From DATLFS01 sp035540935 (GTDB taxonomy: Bacteria > Actinomycetota > CADDZG01 > WHSQ01): a stretch of 15,117 nucleotides of DNA. Location: assembly GCA_035540935.1 (NCBI GenBank), contig DATLFS010000003.1, positions 1-15,117 of the forward strand, read 5' to 3'. Made by a program: the position numbers and the translations under genes. Every line of letters begins with the position of its first letter. Positions within the stretch are counted from its first letter, which is position 1. Shown piece by piece: positions 1 to 6,749 of this stretch. The notes beneath the pieces were generated by a model. It was not told the origin of the DNA, did not search any database, and saw only the letters and a program-made list of their open reading frames with translations.

Positions 1-1
1 G

Positions 2-817
2 ACGGGAGGGTTCGACGAGAAGGACGAGATCGTCCTGACGCAACTCGCCCGAGTCGCGTCCGTTGCGATCGAGAACGTCAGGACGTACGAGCGGGAGCAT
101 CGCATCGCGGCCACTTTGCAGAGGGCGCTGTTGCCCGAGCACCTACCCGAGCTTCCCGACCTCGAGGTGAGCGCGCATTATCTGCCGGGCGCCGCAGGCG
201 CACAGGTCGGAGGCGACTGGTACGACACGATCGCCTTCGAAGACGGCCGGTCGGCGCTGATCTTGGGCGACGTCGTCGGCAAGGGGATGCGCGCCGCGGC
301 GGTCATGAGCCAGTTCCGCGTTGCCCTGAAGGTCCTGTCGATCCACGAGCACGACCCGGCGAGAGTCGTCGAGCGCCTGGACTCTTTCGTTCAACGGGTC
401 GATCCCGGCGAGATCGCCACCGTCGTCTACGTCGAGCTGGACCCTCGGAGCGGGGGATTGTCGCTCGTGAACGCCGGCCATCTGCCCCCGCTAGCGGTTA
501 CTCCGGACGGACGCGCTGAGTTCCTCGAGACGGAGGCGTCCATCCCGCTTGGGGTGGCGGACACGGAACGAGTTGCCTACGAGACGCGCCTCGACGCGGG
601 CACGGTCCTGATCCTCTACTCCGACGGGCTGGTCGAGCGACGGGACGAGGCGATCGATGCCGGGCTCGAACGTCTCCGGGGGCTGGCACAGAGGCCGTCC
701 GCGGGGCTGGAGGCGTTCACGCAGGCGCTGCTCACCGACCTTCTGCCTGCGGACGGAGCGGACGACGACGTCGCGCTTCTTGCCGTCAAGCTGCCGGACG
801 CTCGAACGACCTTGTGA
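2..817 (+). CDS. GAF (tail) plus SpoIIE/PP2C-type serine phosphatase, 5'-truncated by window edge
   Basis: This is the C-terminal part of a cytoplasmic signalling phosphatase of the SpoIIE/RsbU class; the reading frame is open from base 2, so the true start lies outside the window. The first ~35 residues end in VAIENVRTYERE, typical of the last helix of a GAF domain leading into the phosphatase linker (RIAATLQRALLPEHLP). The PP2C-like domain carries its metal-binding aspartates: GGDWYD (bases 209-226), GDVVGKG (from 266), YSDG (near 617-628) and DDDV (761-772). Family members dephosphorylate Ser/Thr of anti-sigma-factor antagonists in partner-switching pathways, and the GAF domain usually senses a small ligand or redox state. 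No antagonist or anti-sigma gene is visible, so the target is unknown. A TTG at 116 could be read as a start but would cut the conserved linker, so I treat the gene as continuing upstream. Stop TGA is at 815-817. Confidence 0.9.
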   Translation, partial: TGGFDEKDEIVLTQLARVASVAIENVRTYEREHRIAATLQRALLPEHLPELPDLEVSAHYLPGAAGAQVGGDWYDTIAFEDGRSALILGDVVGKGMRAAAVMSQFRVALKVLSIHEHDPARVVERLDSFVQRVDPGEIATVVYVELDPRSGGLSLVNAGHLPPLAVTPDGRAEFLETEASIPLGVADTERVAYETRLDAGTVLILYSDGLVERRDEAIDAGLERLRGLAQRPSAGLEAFTQALLTDLLPADGADDDVALLAVKLPDARTTL

Positions 818-841
818 CGAAGGCGCTCCGGCGCCTACAAT
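812..841 (+). promoter_or_regulatory. Candidate sigma-70-type promoter for the TPR-cyclase gene
   Basis: TTGTGA (812-817, 4 of 6 to TTGACA, overlapping the upstream stop codon) and TACAAT (836-841, 5 of 6 to TATAAT) are separated by 18 bases. Start of transcription would fall near 848, leaving a leader of roughly 27 bases before the ATG at 875. A perfect 6-bp hairpin, AGGCGC (821-826) with GCGCCT (831-836), loop TCCG, fills the spacer; it lacks a T tract, so it is a poor intrinsic terminator. The promoter is inferred from consensus only. Confidence 0.4.
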
Positions 842-874
842 CGAGGCGTCCGAGCGCTCTCGCGGAAGGCGCCG

Positions 875-2851
875 ATGAGCAGCATCCTCGAGGAATCACC
901 TCTTCAGGCCGGTCGTGATGCGGCCGCACGCCACGCTTGGCGCGAGGCGTATGACCTTCTCCAGCAGGCGGACGGAGAAGATTCGCTGACGGCACCCGAT
1001 CTCGAGCAACTGGCGGAGTCGGCATGGTGGCTCGGCCGCCTCGACGACGCCATCGACGCGCGCCAGCGCGCCTATGCCGCTTATCTCGACGCCGGGGAAC
1101 GACGTCGTGCCGCGGTCGTGGCACTCGCGGTTGCGCAGGACTACTTCGGCAAGCGCGCTCATGCCGTCGGGGCGGGATGGTTCAGTCGCGCCGAGAGGAT
1201 CCTCAAGGAGGAAGGTGACTGCGCCGAGCGCGGCCACCTCGAGGTGATGTACGCGCTCTCCGCGGCCGAGATGGGCGATCACGAAGGAACGCTCGCGGCG
1301 GCGCGCCGCACGCTCGACATCGGGACCCGTTTCGGCGATCGCGACCTGCAGGCCTTCGGAGTCCTGCTCGAAGGCAAAGCGCTTGTCGCGCTCGGCAAGG
1401 TCGAAGAGGGGCTCGCGCTGTTGGACGAGGCGACGGTTGCCGCAGTGAGCGGCGAGATCGGGCCGTTCGCCTCGGGCATCATCTATTGCGTCGCCATCTC
1501 GTCGACGGCGCGCCTTGCGGATTACCAGCGTGCGGGTGAGTGGACGGAGGCGTCGCGTCGCTGGTGCGAACGCCAGTCGATCTCGGGTTTCCCCGGCGTC
1601 TGTCGCGTCCACCGTGCCGAGATCATGAGGTTGCGCGGGTCGTGGTCGGAGGCCGAGAGCGAGGCGCGCCGCGCCCTAACGGAGCTGCAGAACTTCAACC
1701 TCGAGTTCGCGGCCGAAGGCTTCTACGAGATCGGCGAGATCCGGCTTCGCATGGGCGACCTCGACGAGGCGCGCGACGCGTTCCGCCAAGCTCACGAGCT
1801 CGGCCGGGATCCGCAGCCGGGGCTGGCCCTGTTGCACCTGGCCGAGGGAAAGACGGACGCGGCTCTGTCGTCGCTGCGCCGCGCCCTCGACGACGAGGCG
1901 ATCGACAAGCTCGGCCGTTGCCGCTTGTTGACGCCGCTCGTAACCGTCGCTCTCGCTCATGGAGACGTCGAGCTTGCCAAGAGCTCGGCCGCGGAGGCCG
2001 GCGCGATCGCAGAGGAGTTCGGGAGCGGGCCGCTGATCGCGTTCGCGAAGCTGGCGGACGCCGAGGTGTTGCTGGCCGAGGGAGAGTCGCGGCGCGCCGT
2101 CCAGGTGGCGCGTGACGCCTGGCGTCTCTACAAGAGCGCGGACCTTCCGTACGAGGCGGCCCGTGCCCGCATGACGCTCGGAGTGGCGCTCCGCGCCGAC
2201 GGCGACGAGGAGGGGGCTGTCCTCGAGCTGCAAGCGGCGCGCGCTACGTTCGAGAAGCTGGGGGCGGTCCTCGATCTCCGGCGCGCCCTCGATCTTCTCG
2301 GTGACGACGTGCATGAGGGCCTTCCGAAGTCGGGCGCGCCGGCCGCGCGCGTCACCAAGACCTTCATGTTCACCGACATCGTGAACTCGACGAACCTCGT
2401 CGAGGTCCTCGGCGACGCGGCGTGGGAGGACCTCCTCGCGTGGCACGACCAGACGATGCGCAGGGTATTCGCCGAACATCATGGCGAAGAGGTCAAACAG
2501 GTCGGGGATGGTTTCTTCGTCGCTTTCGACGATCCATCCGACGCGGTCGAGTGCGCGGTCGAGATCCAGCGCCACCTAGCCGAGCACCGGCGCGAGGCCG
2601 GCTTCGCACCGCAGGTGAGGATCGGCCTCCATTCCGCCGCGGCGACGCAGAAGGCCGGCGACTACGCGGGGAAGGGCGTGCACGAGGCGGCGCGGATAGG
2701 GGCGCTCGCTACCGCCGGCGAGGTGGTCGTCTCACAAGACGTGCTCGACGCCGCGACCGTTCGCTTCCCGCTGTCGGAGCCGCGGGAGGTTCGTCTCAAA
2801 GGCGTGAAGGATCCGGTGACCGTGCGTTCGGTCGAGGTGCCGACGGGGTGA
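875..2851 (+). CDS. TPR-solenoid protein with C-terminal class III nucleotide cyclase domain
   Basis: Predicted soluble 658-residue signalling enzyme. Residues ~10-475 are alpha-helical repeats of TPR type (A/L-rich pairs such as GDLDEARDAFRQAHELG), a likely protein-interaction or sensing solenoid. Residues ~495-655 are a class III adenylate/guanylate cyclase domain: metal aspartates D501 (FTDI) and D545 (GDGFF), substrate-selecting K541 and D596 (the adenine-type pair), and transition-state R607. The usual Asn four residues before that Arg is His603 (GVHEAAR); I recall this variant in actinobacterial homologues, but its activity is uncertain. The expected product is cAMP from ATP. The start ATG at 875 has GGAAGG at 864-869, five bases upstream. 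The gene follows the phosphatase by 57 bases, with a candidate promoter between them. The stop TGA (2849-2851) abuts the convergent cyclase gene with no spacer. Confidence 0.9.
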   Translation: MSSILEESPLQAGRDAAARHAWREAYDLLQQADGEDSLTAPDLEQLAESAWWLGRLDDAIDARQRAYAAYLDAGERRRAAVVALAVAQDYFGKRAHAVGAGWFSRAERILKEEGDCAERGHLEVMYALSAAEMGDHEGTLAAARRTLDIGTRFGDRDLQAFGVLLEGKALVALGKVEEGLALLDEATVAAVSGEIGPFASGIIYCVAISSTARLADYQRAGEWTEASRRWCERQSISGFPGVCRVHRAEIMRLRGSWSEAESEARRALTELQNFNLEFAAEGFYEIGEIRLRMGDLDEARDAFRQAHELGRDPQPGLALLHLAEGKTDAALSSLRRALDDEAIDKLGRCRLLTPLVTVALAHGDVELAKSSAAEAGAIAEEFGSGPLIAFAKLADAEVLLAEGESRRAVQVARDAWRLYKSADLPYEAARARMTLGVALRADGDEEGAVLELQAARATFEKLGAVLDLRRALDLLGDDVHEGLPKSGAPAARVTKTFMFTDIVNSTNLVEVLGDAAWEDLLAWHDQTMRRVFAEHHGEEVKQVGDGFFVAFDDPSDAVECAVEIQRHLAEHRREAGFAPQVRIGLHSAAATQKAGDYAGKGVHEAARIGALATAGEVVVSQDVLDAATVRFPLSEPREVRLKGVKDPVTVRSVEVPTG

Positions 2852-4021
2852 CTAGAACGCGGTGACCGCCAGCGTTCCGGCGTCCCGCGTCGCCTTATCG
2901 GTCGCGCCGGGAAGGTCGGCCAGCAGGTCGTAGGTGATCTTCTCGAGGTCGAGTCCCACCAGCGCAGCGTCGTCGAGCGTGAGGTGCTCGAGGAGGTTCT
3001 TCGTCACCAGCGTCTGCCCCGCCTCCGCCGTGTCCTGCACCCGCGACGCCTCGTTCACCTCGTCGCCGAGCGCGGTGACGTCGAGGCGGCTGCCGGGCAC
3101 GAGCTGTCCCATGTAGAGGTTGCCGCCCCAGTGAAGCCCGACCTTCATGCGGCAGCCCGCCAGCGGCGTCTCTGCGAACACTTCTCCTGCCGTGGTGTGG
3201 ATCTGCCATGCCGCGCGCACCGCGGCCGCCGCGGCCGCCGACGGCGAGCCGAGATCTTCTACGAGGAAGAAAGCGGATGCTCCGTCACCGGCGTGCTTGC
3301 CGACGATGCCGGTCTGTTCCGCGACGATGCCGTCGATCGCCTTCCACAGCCGCCGGATCAGGCGGAAGTACGAGGCGCTCGGCAGCTGTCGCGAGATGCG
3401 GCCCGATTCGTTGAGATCGCAGAAGAGGATGGCCGCCTGACGGGGCCCGGGTTGCATGAGACGCGCCATGCGTTCGTACATGTCCTGGTCGCCCTGCGAC
3501 ATGAGCGTCAACAGGTTCGGTCGCACGGCCGGAAGCGAGATGACGAGCACGCCGAGGAAGCGGCCGTCTTCATCGGAGAGGCGCACGTACAGCGAGCGCA
3601 CGACGTACTCCGCGTCGCCGTCCTGACGGGGATCGACGTACCGGAACGACATCGAGAAGGTGTCCGGTATGGGCCGAGCTTCGATCTGGTCGACCACTGC
3701 GGCGAGCTGCTCGGGAAGGAACGAGCGGGGATCGGGTCCGTTCGTACGGAGGTTGTCGATCACGAACGGCATGACCTCGAAGAACGCGTTGATCAGGGTT
3801 TCGGGGTGCACGGCGCGCAGCCACACATCCCGCGTGTACGCCTCCGCGACGTGGCGCCCTACGCCGAGGATCTCATCGTCGTAGCAGTCGAAGAACTGCT
3901 TCGCCTCGTCCGAGACCCACACGAGACGCCAGTTGGCGTCGATGATGTGGCTGGACCACCCCAGCGCGTGGAGTTGCTGCTTCCACGCCTCGAGCCTCGG
4001 CTCCGCCAGAACGCTGCTCAT
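2852..4021 (-). CDS. PAS-like N-terminus plus class III adenylate cyclase
   Basis: Predicted cytoplasmic 389-residue cyclase. Residues ~20-165 look like a PAS-type sensor (HIIDANWRLVWVSDEAKQFF start; RSLYVRLSDEDGRFLGVLVISLP end strand). Residues ~195-345 form the catalytic domain: metal aspartates D202 (CDLN) and D246 (GDG), K242, and the transition-state pair N323/R327 (VNEASR). The residue seven before N323, which contacts adenine together with the Lys, is T316, not Asp. A Lys/Thr pair is the hallmark of class IIIb cyclases, several of which respond to bicarbonate/CO2; this subclass call rests on that residue alone. Product is probably cAMP. Start ATG (complement of 4019-4021) has no clear SD. 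The stop is adjacent to the stop of the TPR-cyclase on the other strand. The 397-residue open frame on the plus strand here is a shadow. Confidence 0.88.
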   Translation of the reverse strand: MSSVLAEPRLEAWKQQLHALGWSSHIIDANWRLVWVSDEAKQFFDCYDDEILGVGRHVAEAYTRDVWLRAVHPETLINAFFEVMPFVIDNLRTNGPDPRSFLPEQLAAVVDQIEARPIPDTFSMSFRYVDPRQDGDAEYVVRSLYVRLSDEDGRFLGVLVISLPAVRPNLLTLMSQGDQDMYERMARLMQPGPRQAAILFCDLNESGRISRQLPSASYFRLIRRLWKAIDGIVAEQTGIVGKHAGDGASAFFLVEDLGSPSAAAAAAVRAAWQIHTTAGEVFAETPLAGCRMKVGLHWGGNLYMGQLVPGSRLDVTALGDEVNEASRVQDTAEAGQTLVTKNLLEHLTLDDAALVGLDLEKITYDLLADLPGATDKATRDAGTLAVTAF

Positions 4022-4187
4022 CCGGCCATTGTGGCAAAGGAAACCGTCGGAGTCTCCCCTTTTTCTCGGCGATGGGCCTCCTGCGGCCGCGTTACCCTGT
4101 TCTTCTTAGGCCTCGCCCGCGGCTCGGTTCCGCGGCGGAAACAGAGCGAGGGATACGTACGGCGGCCGGAAGGGTAGCTGTCACGGT
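4022..4187. other. Divergent intergenic region between cyclase and deacetylase
   Basis: This 166-base gap must hold the start signals of both flanking genes. A purine-rich GGAAGGG (4168-4174) lies 13 bases before the deacetylase ATG, rather far for an SD. Two CCGCGG palindromes (4117-4122 and 4130-4135) could pair in RNA. I see no -35/-10 pair good enough to call on either strand, no CRP-like palindrome and no small ORF with an SD. Confidence 0.5.
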
Positions 4188-5000
4188 ATGGATCGCAGAC
4201 ACTTCATAGGGCTATTGGGCGCGGGCGCCGCCGGAGGCGCGGGTCTCGTCGCGCGGCGGGTCGCGGGTGACGACGTCGAGCCCGCCGGCACGCGGGTGAC
4301 GGAGGACGTCGAGCCGACCGCCCGCGGACAGCAGCGGATCATCTGGTCGGTCGACACACCGCGGCCGGTGGCGGCGCTCACCTTCGACGACGGTCCGGAC
4401 CCTGAGTTCACTCCTCGCATCCTCGATGTCCTCGCGGAGCACGATGTCCGAGCGACCTTCATGGTCATGACGCACAACGCCATCGCGCACCCGCGGTTGC
4501 TGCGCCGCATGGTGGCGGAGGGGCACGAGGTCGGCGGACACGGCTGGAACCACCTCAACCTCACCGAGCTTCGCTACGACCAGGTCTACCGCGAGGTCGA
4601 ACGGGGGACGCGCCTCGTCGAAGACCTCGCCGGCGTCCCGATCCGCGTGTTCCGTCCGCCCTACGGGCGCTTCAGCCAGGCGGCGGTGCAGGTGCTGGGG
4701 CAGACCGAGAGGGACCTGGTCGTGTGGTCGGTGACTCGCGGCGATCTCGGCTGGACGGAGCCGCGCCAGATCGCGCGGCACGTGCTCGACGAGACCGGGC
4801 CGGGCGACATAATCGATCTCCACGACGGGATCGGCCGCGGCACTTTCAACCGCGATTACAAGTTCGCCGAGCGATTGCGCAGACGGCGCGAGGTCGAGCT
4901 TGCGGCGCTGCCGCGGGTGCTAGACGGCTTCCGCTCCAACGGCCTCGAGCTCGCGACCGTCTCCGAGCTGCTCACGGTCGGCGGCAGAAGCACGGCCTGA
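4188..5000 (+). CDS. Tat-exported polysaccharide deacetylase (NodB/CE4 family)
   Basis: A 270-residue metal-dependent deacetylase that should remove N- or O-acetyl groups from an envelope or extracellular glycan. The N-terminus begins with a twin-arginine motif (DRRHFIG, R3-R4) followed by a Gly/Ala-rich hydrophobic stretch to about residue 23, pointing to Tat export. The CE4 motifs are complete: motif 1 TFDDGPD with catalytic/metal D67-D68, motif 2 HGWNH with zinc ligands H118 and H122, motif 3 RPPYG (R156-G160), and the late LHD motif with H212-D213. Substrate (peptidoglycan, chitin-like or capsular sugar) cannot be told from sequence. The start ATG at 4188 is chosen because it places the RR motif at the extreme N-terminus. 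Its stop TGA (4998-5000) shares a base with the next ATG, so the two genes are probably translationally coupled. Confidence 0.93.
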   Translation: MDRRHFIGLLGAGAAGGAGLVARRVAGDDVEPAGTRVTEDVEPTARGQQRIIWSVDTPRPVAALTFDDGPDPEFTPRILDVLAEHDVRATFMVMTHNAIAHPRLLRRMVAEGHEVGGHGWNHLNLTELRYDQVYREVERGTRLVEDLAGVPIRVFRPPYGRFSQAAVQVLGQTERDLVVWSVTRGDLGWTEPRQIARHVLDETGPGDIIDLHDGIGRGTFNRDYKFAERLRRRREVELAALPRVLDGFRSNGLELATVSELLTVGGRSTA

Positions 5001-6043
5001 TGACGACGACCGAGCCCGCGGAGGCACGGTCACAGCCACCGGAGAAACCCGGCGCGCCGCGCCGCCTGCTGTCGCTCGACGCGGTTCGCGGCGTCGCGAT
5101 AGTCATCCTGTTGTTGGCCGGCAACCCGTTCATGCGCGAGGACCTGTGGGTCGGGTTCAAGCATCCCGAGTGGCACGGGCTGCGGTTCGCCGACCTCTTC
5201 TTCCCCTTGTTCCTCTTCGTCGTCGGCGCGGCCATGACGTTGTCGCGGAGAGCCGCGGAGCCGCGTCACGCGTTCCGGCGCGTGGGCATTCTGTTCCTGC
5301 TGGGTGTCGGCCTGTCGTCGTTCAAACACGCGTCGATCACGATCCCGGGCGTGTTGCAGCACATCGCGGTCGCGTACCTCATCGCCTGGCTCGTCCTGCG
5401 CGCGCCGCGCCGTGCTCAGATCCCGCTGACGGCCGGGATCGTGTTGGGAGTGTGGGGAATCTACGTCGCGTTCGGCGGAAGCGACCCGTGGGATATGACT
5501 TCGACGGCGGCTCACCGCGTCGACGGCTTCCTCTTCGGGCACTTCGCCACCGAGGGAACGCTGCAGTCGATCATCAGCTCCGTGAACGTCCTGGGAGGCG
5601 CGTTCATCGCCCGCGGCATCAAGGAGCGAAAAGCGGAGCGGCTGTGGCGCTGGGTAGGCGCGCACGGTGCGTGGCTCATAGCGCTCTCGCTCGTCCTCGC
5701 CTTCGTGGTCCCGGTCAACAAGCGGGTCTGGTCGCCTTCGTTCGCGCTGCTATCGCTGGGGACGTCGGTGTTGTGGTTCGCGCTGATGATCTGGGTGATC
5801 GACGTGCGCCGCTGGCGCCGCGGTGTGACACCTCTCGTGGAGCTGGGTGCGAATCCGATCGCCATCTACGTGGGCTACATCGTGATCCGCGCCCTCCTGT
5901 CGGACTTCGCTCACTTGGCGCCGGTCATCGCGCCGTTCGGGAGCCGCGGCGCCGGCGCGCTGCTGTACTCGCTCGCGTGGCTGGTCGCGGGATGGCTCGT
6001 GGCCCGCTGGCTCTATCGCCGCCGTATCTTCATCAAGATCTAG
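5000..6043 (+). CDS. Heparan-alpha-glucosaminide N-acetyltransferase-like membrane protein (HGSNAT/NagX-type, COG4299-like)
   Basis: A 347-residue polytopic membrane protein with about ten hydrophobic segments. The N-terminal signature RLLSLDAVRGVAIV followed by FKHPEWHGLRFADLFFPLFLFVVG is characteristic of the HGSNAT-related family; human HGSNAT transfers acetyl from cytosolic acetyl-CoA across the membrane to terminal glucosamine. H55 in KHPEW lines up, from memory, with the active-site His of HGSNAT. Bacterial members are poorly characterised and are thought to acetylate glycans. I start at ATG 5000 because it overlaps the deacetylase stop as TGATG and puts the family signature ~25 residues in; the same frame is open back to 4724, but that stretch overlaps the deacetylase. 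Pairing with a deacetylase suggests editing of acetyl groups on one glycan. Stop TAG (6041-6043) overlaps the opposing gene's stop. Confidence 0.85.
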   Translation: MTTTEPAEARSQPPEKPGAPRRLLSLDAVRGVAIVILLLAGNPFMREDLWVGFKHPEWHGLRFADLFFPLFLFVVGAAMTLSRRAAEPRHAFRRVGILFLLGVGLSSFKHASITIPGVLQHIAVAYLIAWLVLRAPRRAQIPLTAGIVLGVWGIYVAFGGSDPWDMTSTAAHRVDGFLFGHFATEGTLQSIISSVNVLGGAFIARGIKERKAERLWRWVGAHGAWLIALSLVLAFVVPVNKRVWSPSFALLSLGTSVLWFALMIWVIDVRRWRRGVTPLVELGANPIAIYVGYIVIRALLSDFAHLAPVIAPFGSRGAGALLYSLAWLVAGWLVARWLYRRRIFIKI

Positions 6044-6660
6044 ATCGCCGGCGCGCCGCGGAGCGCGAGGGCGTCGTGGACGAACCGCCGCCCCGTCTCG
6101 GTGAGGCGCGGCCGCCCCTCGCTCCGCTCGACGAGCTGCAGGGCCGTGAGCGTGGTGTAGAGGAAGACGACCGTGCGGGCCGCGCGCCCGATCCTTCCTC
6201 CGTATCTCCGAACCGCCTCCTCGATCGCGATTCCCGCTGCGCAGGCGTCGTCGTCCAACAGCCATAGGAGCGTCGCCGCCACGACGGCACGTTCGAAGGA
6301 CGCGTGCTCGAGGATCCCGGCCGCGGCGATAGCCCACCGGTAGCCATCGTCGGTGAGACAGCCGAAGCCGCACCCCGACAGCAGCTCGGTGCGCCCGCCC
6401 GGAACTGTGGCGCCGCTGCGGCGGGCGAGATCATGGAGGGCGTCTACCTCGAGCTCGATGCCGGGCCCCGCACCCGCGGTGGCGAAGCCGAGACGGCGGT
6501 TCAGGTCGGACGCGAGCGCTCGCTCGATGCGTAGGTCGGGGGCCAGAACGACCCGCTCGTCGCGCACGTGGTCGAGATACGTGGCGAAGGTGGCAAGCTC
6601 GGCGTCGTGCTGCGAGGTGGGGCGGCTGCGCAACAGGGTTCCGTTCATGTGGAGCAGCAT
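6040..6660 (-). CDS. Hypothetical 206-residue protein, possible winged-helix-like C-terminus
   Basis: I do not recognise this family. It is predicted soluble, with no signal peptide or membrane segment. The N-terminal half is acidic and mixed, with a CGFGC pair (C97, C101). The region ~104-150 is helical and hydrophobic (AAAGILEHASFERAVVAATL). Residues ~155-200 (GRIGRAARTVV ... VERSEGRPRLTETGRRFV) resemble a winged-helix recognition helix plus wing, as in actinobacterial regulators where RLTETGRRFL closes the domain; this is a pattern impression, not a match. Start options are ATG at 6660 or ATG at 6648 (Met5); neither has a good SD. The stop is the complement of 6040-6042, inside the CTAG shared with the acetyltransferase stop. 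The gene is divergent from the metallophosphoesterase across an 89-base gap with a CRP-like palindrome. Confidence 0.65.
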   Translation of the reverse strand: MLLHMNGTLLRSRPTSQHDAELATFATYLDHVRDERVVLAPDLRIERALASDLNRRLGFATAGAGPGIELEVDALHDLARRSGATVPGGRTELLSGCGFGCLTDDGYRWAIAAAGILEHASFERAVVAATLLWLLDDDACAAGIAIEEAVRRYGGRIGRAARTVVFLYTTLTALQLVERSEGRPRLTETGRRFVHDALALRGAPAI

Positions 6661-6682
6661 GCGCCCCCGGCCGGGCGTCCGG

Positions 6683-6698
6683 TGTGGTGCAGGTCACA
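6683..6698. promoter_or_regulatory. CRP/GlxR-like operator candidate
   Basis: TGTGG-TGCAGG-TCACA is one base away from TGTGA-N6-TCACA, the consensus shared by Crp-family cAMP receptor proteins including actinobacterial Crp/GlxR. It lies in the divergent gap, 23-38 bases upstream of the ATG of the 206-residue protein and about 52-67 bases upstream of the metallophosphoesterase ATG. A separate 10-bp palindrome CCCGGCCGGG is at 6666-6675. No matching promoter hexamers were clear. Binding is inferred from the consensus only. Confidence 0.4.
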
Positions 6699-6749
6699 TC
6701 CGGGCGATCTTCGACAGGAGCAGGCGGCCGCCGCGGCGAATCCCCGCGC

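Noticed and set aside
821..836. GC-rich hairpin after the phosphatase stop as an intrinsic terminator
   Set aside because: Only 6 bp and no T tract; a promoter -10 directly follows, so it is recorded as part of that region.
4117..4135. Two CCGCGG palindromes in the cyclase/deacetylase gap
   Set aside because: Six-base GC palindromes are frequent in DNA of this composition, and no promoter context supports an operator.
2984..4177. 397-residue open frame on the plus strand
   Set aside because: It lies opposite the PAS-cyclase, whose motifs are unmistakable; its product is an Arg/His-rich composition with no recognisable domain.
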